NCBI GenBank assembly: GCA_013396755.1
Contig: VWZF01007017.1
Location: 620,001 to 684,000 of the forward strand
Length of the DNA: 64,000 nt
Direction: 5' to 3'
From: Sclerurus mexicanus
Lineage: Eukaryota; Chordata; Aves; Passeriformes; Furnariidae
Shown here: positions 13,843 through 26,470 of the stretch, piece after piece
Position numbering within the stretch: the stretch's first letter is position 1
How the letters are laid out: each line of letters opens with the position of its first letter
Translations under genes and position numbers: made by a program
The notes under the pieces: model-generated
What the model saw: only the letters and a program-made list of their open reading frames with translations
Database searches by the model: none
Told to the model about the DNA's origin: nothing

Positions 13843-14650
13843 CTTCGCAGACACAAAATCCCGATTACCAACTGCCTTCCCTTCCCTTCCAGCCTGACCT
13901 GGTTTTCTGGCAGCTCCCTTGCTGCCAGTCGGTGTGCACAGCCGCTCGGGGCTGCAGGCTGGAGCAGGAGATAAATCCCCATGGGATTTCCCTAGGGAAA
14001 GTGGTGCTGATGCTGGGGAGGGAAGGCACAGCCTGGGGCGGCAAACACACCCCACCACCCTTGTGAGTGTTCGGTAACTGCCTCCTCATCTTCCACAAGA
14101 TACTCCTGTTAATGATTGTGCTCCGCTGTACTTGATTTTAGCCTTAATTTAAACACTTTTCTGGGCAGGCATATGAGTCAGCCTGTTTCTATATAATAAC
14201 TTTATAGTGCTGGGTGTACAAAACGCACGGTGACAGAGCTGCAGGGTTAGTTATCACTTCATACACACACACCCACCCATAATGACTGGGGTTTATAAAG
14301 CAGTGACACAGCAATCCCGTAGCAGATCATTTTGTGTTGTTTGGTATCACACTGCATGGACTGGAGTGGCTAGAACACGAGGTGCAATTATCCAGCCAAC
14401 CCTTCTGATTATTTATTGTGGATTTTCCCTGTGTGATCGAAGCATCTCCCAATACCAGGGAATGCAAATGGTCAGGTCACCTGGGAGGGACCAGCTCTGT
14501 CTTCCATGGGGGGAAAAATGCCCTGTGGGATTCTAAATACATCAATGCTGCTCATTTAGCTATTTATAAAATAAATGTTGTTCATTCATTCTCTGGCCAA
14601 CGGTTATTTTACTTGTCAAAACTGTTTATTGAAACATCATTACGGACACA

Positions 14651-14816
14651 GGTTGGGAAGAGAAGCTGTGGCTGCCCCTGGATCCCTGGCAGTGTCCAAG
14701 GCCAGGCTGGACGGGGCTTGGAGCACCCTGGGCTGGTGGGAGGTGTCCCTGCCCATGGCAGGGGTGGCACTGGATGGGCTTTAAGTTCCCTCCCAACCCA
14801 AACCAGTCTGGGATTT
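14651..14816 (+). mobile_element. CR1 LINE 3' fragment
   Basis: GGTTGGGAAGAGAAGCTGTG through CTGCCCATGGCAGGGGTGGC to the tail CCAGTCTGGGATTTA. Confidence 0.92.
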
Positions 14817-15348
14817 AATCTAAAATCACACGAAGTTGCAGATGTTCTACCTAAATATGAATTTTAATGTGTGTTGTGTGTTCTCCAGTGTTATTCCAGC
14901 GTGTTTATCACCTGTTACACACTCAGCATGTTAATACACCTCATGCAGAGGTGATCAATAATGGATAAAGTTTATAAAAGTCTATTTGTTCTGATGGGAA
15001 ATTGTTAACTTTCAAAAGATGTGCTTCTATCTTTCCACTTCTTTTACAAGTAAAATGAATAGCCGACATGTTTTGAACACAAATAAGGAGACCGGGTATG
15101 TTTTTTTCAAAGGGAAAACATAAAGGGAAAAGAAGAAAGGAATTCCCACTAGTTGTTACTATTAAAAAGAGGTTTATAGGTGATGTGCTACAGGAAATAT
15201 CTGCAAAGCAGCTCCCTGGTGCACACGGGTTATGCAAATGTTGTCAGGGTACATCAAACTGTGCCTTGAACAGTCAAAGCAGGGAAGTCTCTGGGAGGAG
15301 ACTCGGGGCTACACGGATTTCCTGGGAATTATAAAAATAGTTACAAAG

Positions 15349-15540
15349 AGGCAATCAATGGAAGTTTGTTTGGGCAGTCAGTGAGTGTCTGTTGGGTGGT
15401 CAGTGCAGGTTTGTATAGGTGGTGAATCACTGTTTGGGAAGGCAATCAGTGAAAGTTTGTTTGGCAGCCAGGGAATGTTTACTTGGGAAGGCAGGCAGTG
15501 TTTGTTTGTTTGGAGAGTCACTCAGGGAATGTTTGTTTGG
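15349..15540 (+). repeat. Degenerate ~24-bp minisatellite, about eight units
   Basis: Units of roughly 19-27 bp follow the pattern (G)GCAGTCAGTGAAAGTTTGTT + TGG. Clear copies are GGCAATCAATGGAAGTTTGT, GCAGTCAGTGAGTGTCTGTT, GGCAATCAGTGAAAGTTTGT, AGCCAGGGAATGTTTACTTG and GTCACTCAGGGAATGTTTGT. No CR1 similarity is seen. Confidence 0.75.
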
Positions 15541-17012
15541 TTCGGTCCTTCACCTTCCTCTGCCTGGTTTCTCCCAAAGCCCCCCCGTGCCGAGGAATGA
15601 ACCCAACAACGGGTTCATTTAATTTCAGAGGGAACTGAAATTCCCCTCTAGGTTCCCTTTTCCCAGAAAGGCTGGGCCAGGTGACATGTCCAGGTTGCTG
15701 CCAGTGTGGGCTGTGTGTGGCTGTGGGATGGTTTCGGCTGTTCGGGGCTGTGCTCTCAGAGACGGGCACACCGAGGGCAGCACTTGTCTCTGCAGCTCAG
15801 CATCGGGCACCGAGCGCTCACATGGGCTTTCTCTCTCTGGGGCTGAGGTTGTAAGTCGGGGGTGAAATCCTGCCCTTGCTGAAGTGTTCCCTGAGCTGTT
15901 CACTCAGATCCCAAGACACAGCTCGTTTTCTGGCTGTGCCAGCCCCGTCCAAGCAGCCTGAGGAGAAGTTCTGGCAGGGGAAGGACGGCACCAGCCTCCC
16001 GTGACCCCTCTCCAGTGCTGCCCTGGTGGGGAGCCCCAAGGGGCTGCTTCACACCGAGCTCTCCCCCCAGGGAGATGTTCAGTAGGATTATTAATAATGT
16101 ATTAGTATGGAGCAAACAGCTGTGAGGTTCATCCAAAAATCTGGCTGGTGCTGGCAAACACAACCTGAGCCATCTGTGCCAAGTGCCTGTATTTACATCA
16201 TCCATCCACAACCTGTAAATCAAGAGATCATTGTGATTCTGCTGAAAGATTCATTATAGTGAAGGACTGCAGCACAATTAAATTTGCCTTCCTTTATTAT
16301 TTATCTATAATATTCCAAACAGTGGTATATCAACAAAGTAAATGTTCCAGGAGATAAATGCAGATTAAATCATGGATCAGCCCTGGTAGAGCTGAGACAA
16401 ATAGAGCCATTTAGTCATTAGTTTGAGCAGAGAATTCTATTTCCTGAAAGCCTTTGGTAAGTTGAAATTTTGTTTTCGTTCCACAGAGGGATGAAGATTG
16501 TTTCTGAAATATTTTGACAAAAATGGAATTGTTGAAATGGCCTTGTTTGCCAGCAGCACTTTCTGAAATATATTATTATATAGTGACCTGCTTTGGGGGA
16601 CACGTCTGTGGAATCTGTTCTGCCTGACAAAGAGCAAAGACCTGTCATAGATCATTCTGGGTTTGGAGCAGGAACTAAATCTGGGTCTGAGGCAATGGCA
16701 GAAGTTTCAGGGAAATGGGATGGTTCTCCTGTTCTGCCTTTTGGATTATTTTCATTGTGTTGAAAAGCAGCCGAGCTGGTCACACACCTCACACTTCTGG
16801 GCTGAGAAACTGCTGCTTGGAAATGTGTTTGTGAAAATACCAACGTGGGTTACAGGATTTCGCAATATTTTCATTTGTCTTTTTTAGAAGTTTTAACATG
16901 ATTTCTTAATTTAAAAAATCAAGGGGGTACTCAAATCCTTCCAAATGCAGCAATGCTAACCCATGGCACAGACATGCTACCCTGGAGGGTCCGAGTGAGC
17001 AGCTCCAGGACT

Positions 17013-17204
17013 AGATATTAGGAAAAGGCTCTTCCCCCAGAGGGTGGTGGGCACTGCCCAGGCTCCCCAGGGCAGCGGGCACAGCCCCGAGGCTGCCAGA
17101 GCTCCAGGAGGGTTTGGACAACACTCGCAGGGGCAGGGGCAGGAGCTGGACAGGATGATCCTTGTGGGTCCCTTCTCACTCAGGATATTCCATGATTCTG
17201 TGAC
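17013..17204 (+). mobile_element. CR1 LINE 3' fragment, third subfamily
   Basis: CTCTTCCCCCAGAGGGTGGT, the TGCCAGAGCTCCAGGAGGGT block and the tail ATTCCATGATTCTGTGA are all present. Confidence 0.92.
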
Positions 17205-18904
17205 TGAAGGAGTATCACACTGATGTCAACCTGTGCAGAGCCCTCAGGGACCCTGGTGACAGGAGTGTCCCAGGGCGGAGGGAGGTCCGAGTGGCCTGGG
17301 GGGTGCAGCCTGTGCTGGGGCTCAGCCCTGGGCCCCCTCACTGCCTTTTGACTGAGGAGCGTTTGCTTTGTGCTCTGCAGTCAAAAATCATTTCTGCTTG
17401 ATTTTCACTCGTTCAGTGTCTGGGACCCCGAGCAGCCAGCGTGACAGCGATCCATGGGATGGTGCTCATGGAATGCTTCTCCACAGGGGGCAGGAGCTGC
17501 ACCTGGGGGGGCTCTGCTGCCATCAGTGAGAACACCCATCACACCAGCGAGGGCAGGTCCAGCCTTTCCCCGTTAGCACCATCATCCTCGGTGATGACTG
17601 GTTTGTGCTGGGTGGCTGTGGGAGGAGAGGAGTCCCCAAAGCAGGGCTCATGGAGCTACCCCAGCACTGCTGGAATCACCTCTGCTCCTCTGCCATCGAT
17701 CCTCCCATCCTGGGCAGGAGGGAGAAGCCTCAGGGGATATTGCTGGGTTTCATTGGCAAATAGAAGCGTTTCCTGATGGTGAGTGTTGCAGAGAAGGACA
17801 GAAGTTAATATTACAGTTTGAATGGAGTTTTGCTGGTTTTGTCCCAAATCCGGAGTAGCCCTTCCCCAGCACTGCCCAGGGCAGGGTCGTGGCAGGGTTG
17901 GACAGCCTTGCCTGGAGCTGCTGAGGTGCTTTTCCATGAGAAACCGTGCAAAAGTCTGGCTTTCTACTGAGAGGGCTTCAGCAGTGCATCCTTTGCAAGT
18001 GCTGGCATACTGGTGTGGATGTAGGAGTTTGTGTGGAATTTTGATTCTTTTGGTTTGTTTTTCCCCAGCTTTGAAGCCTTTCCACACCAGAGGCTGATGA
18101 AGCTGTAGGCTATGGATGGGGCTGTCTTGGTCAGACGTGTGGGTACCTCTATGCCTGGTTATTTATTTATAAATGAGCTGTCTCTACTATAAAAAGCTTT
18201 GCAATAGCCCAATAATAAATGCATTCATCACCACATCTGCTGTAATCACTGCAGCTCCCGAGCTGTTATTTGGCTCTCATTAGCTGCAACTCCCATTCAC
18301 CTATAATTTATGAGAAGCATACAATTATGTGTTATCACTACTTCAAGTGATTACTACACTGTATGTTTTTAAGATAATGGCATGGAACACTTGGTGATGA
18401 ATTACACCTCTCCAGCTAGTTCTGCTACTATCATTAACTCTATTATTTTACTTAAACCAACCTGGGGGATAGGGTTGGTGTTACCTGCTCAGGGAAGAGT
18501 CCCAGGTCAATGCTGATCCCATAAAGCATGTGGCACAGCACACAATTATCTCCCACCCATGTGTCCTCCCCACTCACAGTGTAGATATTATTATGAGGAA
18601 ATTGTAAAACCCAACCTCGTTTCACTTGGGAAGGTTTTTTCTCATTAAGCTTTGATACGGGAAAAAGCCTTTTCAGGGAGGAAATGTGAAAGAGCAGGAA
18701 TATTGAGAAATCCCTGGAGCCACCTTTGTCACTGCTCTGCCTGGAGAAGGGAGAGGTGAAGGTACCCCAGCTCTGTCGTGGAGCAGGAGCACCCACCCCT
18801 CTGCCTGCAGCTTCTGCTCCCTGGGTTTTTCTGCTGTGCTGGCACTGCTGGGGCACCTCCACTCCTGGGGCAGTTCTGAGCCCCTCATGACAAGGCAGAC
18901 ACGG

Positions 18905-19235
18905 AGGGGCTGGAGCGTGTCCAGGGAAGGGAACAGAGCTGGGGAAGGGGCTGGAGCAGCAGGAGGGGCTGAGGGAGCTGGGGGCGCTGAGCCTGGAGAA
19001 AAGGAGGCTCAGGGGGCACCTTGTGGCTCTGCAAGTCCCTGCCAGGAGGGGGGAGCCGGGGGGGTCGGGCTCTGCTCCCAGGGAACAGGGACAGGAGCAG
19101 AGGGAATGGGCTCAGGTGGGACAGGGCAGGGGCAGGGGGGACAGCAGGAGGGATTTGTGCCTGGAAAGGGTGGTCAGGCCTTGGCAGGTGCTGCCCAGGG
19201 AGGGTTGGAGTGCCCAGCCCTGGAGGTGTTGAAAA
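18905..19235 (+). mobile_element. CR1 LINE internal fragment lacking its 3' end
   Basis: GGGGCTGGAGCGTGTCCAGG and GGCTGGAGCAGCAGGAGGGG start the copy, as in the copy near 38.5 kb. It runs to GCCCAGCCCTGGAGGTGTTG and stops before the octamer tail, so the 3' end is missing. Confidence 0.85.
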
Positions 19236-21565
19236 AAGAAGTCGATGGGTCACTTGTGGTTTCTCCTTCAGCTTAAAGCCCTTCCTCCTTGTCCTGTCAC
19301 TGCTCCCCTTGGTCAGCCTCCCAACACCAAGGAGGCAAGTGCAGGAGCACAAGGAGAGCAGGTTTATCTCAAGGAGCTCCGTGTGTGAGAGCCTGCCTTG
19401 CCTTGCCCGCACACTCCAATTTCCTGGGAATGCCCTGCAGGACCATCCAGCGGCCCCGGGTCTTTCCCTGGCACCGGGAGCCCAGGCTGCGGCAGGCTCA
19501 GGGAGCTGGTTGTGTTGGGGATGAGTCCCCAGGTTTCCCCAGGGCCAGGGCTGCTCCCCACGCCACCAGTGATGCCACAGCCCACGGGGCAGTGCCCCTC
19601 GTGGGTGCGATGTGCTGTACCCCCGTGCCCACTGCCAGAGCAGGGCTTTTAGCTGCTTTTTGAGCATCACACCCACCCTCGTTATTCCCCCCGAGCGCCC
19701 ATCACTGCCAGAGCCTCCTCTTGCAAACCCTCCGTTTTTTGTCGGAGCTCGTTGCTTCAGTGCCCAAAGCCTCGTTTCCTTTTAGCCTTAAATATAAGGA
19801 CTAATAGAAGTGTTTCAAAACTGAAGTGAGTGCAGTCAGTTCCTGTCACGGCTGTTCTAATTCAGGCAGGTATTTCTGGCTGCTAAACCCCCTCAGCAGC
19901 GTGCTGGGATATTGAGGATTTAGGAAGTACCAGGCTGTGTTGAGGGAGCTGATGTTTTCTCGTTCTCCTTTGCCTCGCTGTGGTCTCAGAGCTTATGGTG
20001 CTTTTTATTCCTTTATTTGTGTTTCAGTGTTGTATGTTTGAAAAAGCAGGGGGGAAATTGCCAACTGTGTTGGATTTCATCATCAGAAGAAACCTCCGAC
20101 TTAACTATTCCTATAAAATAAATACAATCGGCTCCCAAATTTTCCAAGACCCCTTCCCCATCGGAAAAGTGCAAAATACTAAAGACAAAGCGATGCAGTG
20201 AACTGTTTCCTTAGTTGTCTTCATTGGTGATTTCTTCGTAATTTCTGGAAGTCTATGTTTCTCTATCATAAATTTCCAGGAATTAATAAATATCCAATGC
20301 AGCAGCCAGACCCTTTTTAATATTTCAAATAATATCATGAAGTTGGGAGTTACTCTCTGAAAAGGAAACCAAGGCTCTCAACTGATAATAGCGTGTGATA
20401 TTGTTTCTGAGACTTCAAAAAGAAAATATTATGGGCTCCCACAAAATATTTTATTAAGAACTAAAAGTTCTTAGATTTAGACTCTACCATTTTGTTCATT
20501 TTAATATGAAAATACATCTGTGATAAGGGTGGGAATATTTTTGTAAAAGTAAACCCAAGAAATTAATTTATTGCAGTTTGTGGCACCAATAGTTTCTCTG
20601 TCCTTGCCATGACAAAAAGGCACTTCTTGGTGGCAGGAAGGAAACCCAGTAAGGCCATGGCTGGGGTTATGATGGACTCCAGAGGCCACAAAACCCCTGG
20701 CAGTGTGGAAGAGCAGCCTGGGAACGTGGTCCTTTACCTGGCTTGGACGGACTGGCAGGTGTTGAGGTGGAAACTCATAAGTTCAGCTGTAGGGAAAATT
20801 GCATTTAAAATCTTGTAGAAGAGCAAACACTTTTGCTGTTAATTACTAAGATTCTACTGGTTTTCCATTTAAAATGTCTCGGATTGAGGGATGAATCCGT
20901 GTTTCTCTGCAGAGATTTCCGGGAATATCTCAACACATCTCAAGGCAGATGAGATTATAAAATCAAACAGCTGGAAATGTCCAGTGTAGAAGATCCGTTC
21001 AGCTTTCTCTCCCAGTATATTAACCCGGTTTCTCTGTGCTGTGTCCTGTGTCTCATCCGCAGGCAGGAGGGTCCCCGGCACTACAGAGCAGGAAATCTGA
21101 AGAGTTCTCCTGGTTAATGAACTGTACATCAGTTCTCTGGAGGGGTGGAGGTGGTAGAGGAGCAGAGAGGGAGGCTAATTATGCTAATTACTCATGGGAA
21201 CTCAGGTAGCACATCTCCCCATTTGTTCCAGGCAGTTTGCCAGATAAAAAGCTCATCCTGTTGTCTGCTCCTTTTGGAAAAGTCCATGGGTCAGCAAATA
21301 TTTACAGAATTATCCCGAGTTTTCCCTAAGCTTGCAGATCTCCAGTTCTGAGCTGCTGTTTCACAAATGGGTGTAATGGGCAGCTGAGGGTCTCGGGGTA
21401 TCCAGGGCAGCGGGTGTGGAAGAATGTCTTCATTTGAGAAGGTAATTACAAATTAGTACATTGATATGGTGTTTAATGAGTGGGCGAGATGTCCCAGGCA
21501 TGCCCTGTCTGTTCAGCTTGGAAGGGGAGGAGATGCTATGGCATCAACAGCCCCTTGGCTCTGAG

Positions 21566-21799
21566 AGCCAGGGGAGGTTTAGGTTGGATATTAAGGAAAA
21601 TTTCATTAAGGAAAGGGTAGTCAAGCCCTGGCACAGCTGCCCGGGGCAGTGGTGGAGTCCCCATCCCTGGAAGTATTCAAAAAACAGGTGGCTGTGGCAC
21701 ACGAGGGCATGGTTTGGTGGTGAGCATGGTGGTGGTGCTTGTTTGAGAGTTGGACTCGATGGTCTTGGAGGTCTTTTCCAACCTTAATGATTCTGTGAT
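21566..21799 (+). mobile_element. CR1 LINE 3' fragment, second subfamily
   Basis: AGGGGAGGTTTAGGTTGGAT, GGGCAGTGGTGGAGTCCCCA, GGACTCGATGGTCTTGGAGG and the tail CCTTAATGATTCTGTGATC. Confidence 0.92.
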
Positions 21800-21984
21800 C
21801 AGATTTGGCTGCGCTTTGCCCAAAGGGGCCCTGGAGCAGAGGCTGTGATGGGATAAGGTGACCTTAGAAGCCTGGTCGTGCTCCCACACCGGGCAGCTAA
21901 GAGCAGAGAAAGTTTTCCTGGAGGAATCCTCCCTCAGTGGTGTTCCACTGCCACAACAGCAGCATCCTGCGGCATCTTTGTGAC

Positions 21985-22030
21985 CCTGGAGGTCTTCTCC
22001 AACCTCGATGATTCCATGTTTCTGTGATGA
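21985..22030 (+). mobile_element. CR1 LINE extreme 3' tail (short)
   Basis: CTGGAGGTCTTCTCCAACCT and GATGATTCCATGTTTCTGTG look like a second CR1 tail about 190 bp past the previous one. The sequence between has no clear CR1 body, so this is weakly supported. Confidence 0.5.
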
Positions 22031-23719
22031 TCTTCCTGATGCTTGGCGGGAGCCAGGCTTTGGAAACGCTCCATCTTCCATAGGGTAGATGCTGCATCTT
22101 TTGAACCTGCTGAGAAAACCGACTCTAAAAAGAGATTTGGTACCAATTACTGTTCGTGGTGCTTAAAAAGCAGAAAGACACAGAGCAGAGATCAAAGGAA
22201 CCAGGCCCTGTCTGTGCTGGGAACACCTCGGTGTTTGATCAGAGCTCTGCCCACCACTGACAGGGAAGGGCAGAGAATAATAGAGATGTTGGGTCCTGCA
22301 AGAAGGAGAAGTGGGAGCAGGGTGGGAGGAAGGAGGAAGGGTTTGGTGCTGGGCAGGTGCAGGGGTGGTGGGAGCAGATGCTGGGGTGGACACGGTGGGG
22401 TGGTGGGGCCAGCAATGAGCAGAGGCAGCAGGACAGGAGGGGCTCAGATGGGACCGGAGCAGAGCCCGTGGTGTTTGCAGGACCTACAGGAACTGCTGCA
22501 AAGTTCAGGGATATTTGCTGTCAGGCGGCGGCTGCAGGGGCAGACGGCACTGAAATCCATACCGGATCCATTAGTGCCGCTTCTCCCTAATCCCACTCGC
22601 CTGGTGCCATTTCAGACACGCAGAGCAGCGGAATTCCCGGTGGGTTTGGTATTTCTGGGAGCAGGAGAGGGCAGGTGGGGCTGGAAAAGTGCACACTCAC
22701 GTAAAGAAACCTCTTTGCATCCCAGGCAAGTGCTGCCCCCATCCTCTGAGCAGAGGGCATTTTGAAGGGAGCTCTGAGGACTTGGGAATACAGTGGGAAT
22801 GTCAGGCACAGCAAAGCCAGTTGTTGATTTTCGGTCTGTTTCGGCTGCTGTGAGACAGAGTTTGGGGCTCTGCTTTTAAGCTCTGTTTTAGAACATCAGC
22901 TTGTCTCCCCCATTTTACATAATGCCTTTTTTCCAGCCTTTCCAGAGAGTGCCTCTGTGGAGTTTGGATTTCGGTCCCACTCAGGACAGAGCAGTCTCTC
23001 TCCAGCCCTCTCCAAGAAAATGTGACATTCACGTGTTTCACCACTAAATAGCGTTACTTCTTGGGGAGGAAAAAGCCCATCTTCCTGAGACTAAGCTTGC
23101 TAACTCTCCAGGCCCCAGTCTGCCACCGTCCTGGGGGCAGATCCTGTGTCATGTTCCTGCTTCCTCCCCTCAGGGGTCACTTTGGGCCAGAGCCTTAGCG
23201 AGTCTCTGCTGTGATTGCTGGCTCTGGAGCTCGGGTGACTTGTTTTGTGTTCTGAGCTTGGGGGTGTTTTCCTAGGCTGACCCTGCCCCTCGTGTCTCTC
23301 CATCTCACGGCTCAGTTTAAAGCCAGTCTCCTCTAAAGCAGAAAAAATTCAGCAGCACTGCTTTTCACAGAGGTTTTTCCGTGTTCTGGGGGAAGCGGCT
23401 CTGACCGGATGCCAAATCCAATTTTGCCGGGGAAGAAGAGATGCTGTAGTAAGCAATAAAAACTCCTCACATCTGCTTTGGTGAACACCCGCCCACCGCA
23501 GGGTGATGAGAGGGGCTGCTGCCATCCCTCGTGGGCGTCACTGGGCTCCTCCAGCACCCAGAGCACCCGTTATGTAAAAACAGACCCGTTTTCAGGGCAA
23601 AGTCTTCCATGTTCCCAGGGAGAAGAAAGGATTCAAGGATTTTTGTAAATGGTAGGGAACTTCTCACCTGAACTGCAACAGCATCACTTGTTTTGGGATG
23701 CAGCCTCCACAAAAATGAG

Positions 23720-23797
23720 TCCTGTTCCCACCTGGAATATATGTCCTGTTCCCACCTGGAATATATGTCCTGTTCCCACCTGGAATACGTGTCCTGC
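23720..23797 (+). repeat. 24-bp tandem repeat, 3.2 copies
   Basis: The unit TCCTGTTCCCACCTGGAATA + TATG starts at 23720, 23744 and 23768. The first two are identical and the third ends ACGTG. The period is a multiple of three, so the minus strand shows a repeated GGNRTYIP peptide, which is a by-product. Confidence 0.95.
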
Positions 23798-24182
23798 CCT
23801 TGAGGGGACGTGATTTACGGAGGAGGTGTCTCACAGAATGGCTCTGGGGTCTCAGCCAGAGAGATGTAGTGAGGGGCTCTGAGCTGGGCAGTGCCCTGGC
23901 CCTGGGTGGCATTTCCTGGCCATTTCCCACAGCTCCTGCTGCTCCCGGGGTCTCACCTGGGGTGGGAGTGGATGAGGAGGGAGCACCCCATGGAGGCCCC
24001 TGGGGCTGGTGGGTGCAATGAGAGGGTTGTGTGGGGGGCATTTGCCTTTATAAGACAGTTTTAAACTTATCCTTTTAGCTTGGCAGTCCAGGCCAAGTAA
24101 GGATTTGCACAGGGAGTGAAAAAAATGAGTGAGAACAATGGGTGAGGGTAAAGACAGCTCTTGGTCCTACTGAGGAAGGATT

Positions 24183-24455
24183 TCCAAGGGTCTGGAGGGA
24201 CAGGACAAGGGGGAATGGCTTCCACTGCCAGAGGGCAGGGTTTGGTGGGATATTGGGAAGGAATTCTCCCCTCTAAGGGTGGGCAGGCCCTGGCACAGGG
24301 TGCCCAGAGAAGCTGTGGCTGCCCCTGGATCCCTGGAAGTGCCCAAGGCCAGGTTGGCACCCTGGGCTGGTGGAAGGTGTCCCTGCCCATGGCAGGGGTG
24401 GCACTGGGTGGGCTTTGAGGTCCCTCCCAACCCAGACCAGTCTGGAATTCTCTGA
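24183..24455 (+). mobile_element. CR1 LINE 3' fragment
   Basis: GGTCTGGAGGGACAGGACAA, ATATTGGGAAGGAATTCTCC, GGCCCTGGCACAGGGTGCCC and the tail CCAGTCTGGAATTCTCTGA. A ~12-bp deletion follows GGCCAGGTTGG. Confidence 0.93.
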
Positions 24456-25339
24456 TATTTTTCCTGTTAAGCACTGCCCAGCTGTGACACGGAGGGGATC
24501 AAAGGCTGTTTGGAGCTGGGCACACGTCCCACGTTCCTGTGATCCGTGGAGGGTGGGAAGGCTCCATGTGCATTCCCAAATATTGTCCCTGCAGGGCAGC
24601 GAGGGGGCAGCCCCAGCCCTGGTGCTCTGCGAAGGCTCCTGGAGACAGAGCCCGTCTGCAGCTTTAATTAAGCAACTGCAAAGAACTGTTTTTTACAAAG
24701 ATTAATAGGTCTCTGTTTTAATTATGGGGAAATAATAGACTAGAGAGCTGGGAAAGAGGGAGATGTAAAAAAAGGGGGATTAAAAACTTGAAGGAAGCTG
24801 GGTGAGACTGTTTTTCTGTACTTAAAAATTACAGAAGATCATCCCCATTAATAACGATTGGGAAAATAATAAAGTACCCTCAGCTGTGTATGACAGTTAG
24901 CATTAAAATCTATTTTTTATGCTTGTTGAGTAGGGAATTTCTGATTACAATCATCAGTTAAAAAATAAATTGTTCTTTTTTCCAATTTTTCATGTTAAAA
25001 ATAGAAGAATTTTCTTCTGAGCTCAGCTCTGGTTTCATCAATACTTTTCCAAGCCATGTAAAGGTAAAAAGAGCAAAAGTCACTTTTATTTAGTGATTGT
25101 TATGCTTACTTTAATTGTGCTACAGTGTAATTACTAATTGCTAAAAATAATTAGTCCTATGCATAGATTTTAAAAATTGCTTTGCAGCAAATGCTGTCAT
25201 GAGTTTAAAAACAAACAGAATTTAAGAGAGGGAAGGGAGAAGAGAGGAAGGGCCGTGGATACTTGCTTTTCATTTAATGATTACTGTAGGAAATGTTTTA
25301 GTCTCGAACCTTATTAAATGTCAGCATTCTTTGGCCTGA

Positions 25340-25660
25340 GTTGCCCCCCGGGGTGGGGGAGAGGACCCAGGTCCCGCAGTGTCCCGGCCCCGTGGGCGCT
25401 CAGCGCCGGGATCCCTCGGCTCGGGGTGCTCGCTGGCCCCGTGTTGTTCTTGGTGTTCCTGGCACTGCCAGCCCGGGATGCAGAGGAGCTGGGCTGGAGG
25501 CTTGAGGCTCGGGCTCATCCCGGGGGATTGCGTGGGAAGGCTGCCGGCTCCTCGGAGCTTCCCGGGAAATCGAAGCTCTGCTCGGCCTCGCGTCTCAGGT
25601 TGGCTGAAAACTTGTGTTTGAGCTCCCCGAGAGGTTTGCGAGATCGAATGGGCAAATTGT
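25340..25660. promoter_or_regulatory. CpG-dense patch in intron 1, candidate internal CpG island
   Basis: About 20 CpG dinucleotides occur in roughly 250 bp (for example CCCGGCCCCGTGGGCGCTCA, TCTGCTCGGCCTCGCGTCTC), in contrast to CpG-poor neighbours. It lies 5.1 kb upstream of exon 2. It could be an unmethylated regulatory island, an alternative promoter, or an old GC-rich insertion. No TATA box or initiator is obvious, and promoter function is inference only. Confidence 0.35.
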
Positions 25661-26051
25661 TCCAGGGCACAACCCCAAATCTGAGGTTTTTAGTAAATCT
25701 TCTGTTGGCAGCTCCTGCTTTGGGGCTTGTAGCACATTTTGCTCAGCTTTCCTGCTGCTCCCTTAAGGAACTAGAGGCTCTCGGGGAGGACTTTGCCAGC
25801 CCTGTGCACCTGCACCCCGGGCACCGAGAGTGGGCATCGCAGAGCCCACACTGCACGGCGAGGGGCACCCAGGATCCACACAGCTGGGTGCCCGGACTCC
25901 TCACTGGGTTGCTCTGAAGGGTCCTTGACTCTTCACAGCTGCCTTTCCTCCCCAGTCCTCACTCAGGGGATACCGGGGTTGTCACCCAGTGTGCTCCGAT
26001 CCCACAGTCCAAGGGACCTGCACGGGGACAGTGTGTCTGTACAGCAGGCAG

Positions 26052-26163
26052 ATCGTACAATCCCACAATGGTTAGGGTTAAAGGGACCTTAAATCTCATG
26101 TTGTTCCAGCCTCCTGTCGTGGGCAGGGACACCTTCCACCAGACCAGGTTGCTTCAAGACCCA
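26052..26163 (-). mobile_element. CR1 LINE 3' fragment
   Basis: A minus copy showing AAAGGGACCTTAAATCTCAT, GGGCAGGGACACCTTCCACC and ACCAGGTTGCTTCAAGACCC, truncated soon after. Confidence 0.85.
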
Positions 26164-26222
26164 TCTTCTTGTAGCAGCTGCACCATTGCAGGGTTTCGGT
26201 CAGTAGAGCCAATGTGTTTCCA

Positions 26223-26470
26223 GATATCACAGAATTATGAAATATCCCGAGTTGGAAGGACCCACCAGGATCATCCAGTCCAACTCCTGGCCCTGCCCTG
26301 GACACCCCAACAATCCTGTCCCTGAGAGCGTTGTCCAAACCCTCCTGGAGCTCTGGCAGCCTTGGGGCTGTGCCCACTGCCCTGGGGAGCCTGGGCAGTG
26401 CCCACCACCCTCTGGGGGAAGAACCTTTCCCTGAGATCCAACCTAACCCCCCCATCACACAGCTCCATGC
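26223..26470 (-). mobile_element. CR1 LINE 3' fragment, third subfamily
   Basis: A minus copy from the tail ATCACAGAATTATGAAATAT through GACACCCCAACAATCCTGTC and CCACCCTCTGGGGGAAGAAC. It lies in tandem orientation just after another minus CR1. Confidence 0.92.

Noticed and set aside
18885..19676. 263-codon minus-strand open frame
   Set aside because: It overlaps a GC-rich CR1 fragment and is proline-rich low complexity with no recognisable domain.
22043..22765. 240-codon plus-strand open frame
   Set aside because: It crosses a G-rich simple region and shows no domain, splice sites or similarity I recognise.
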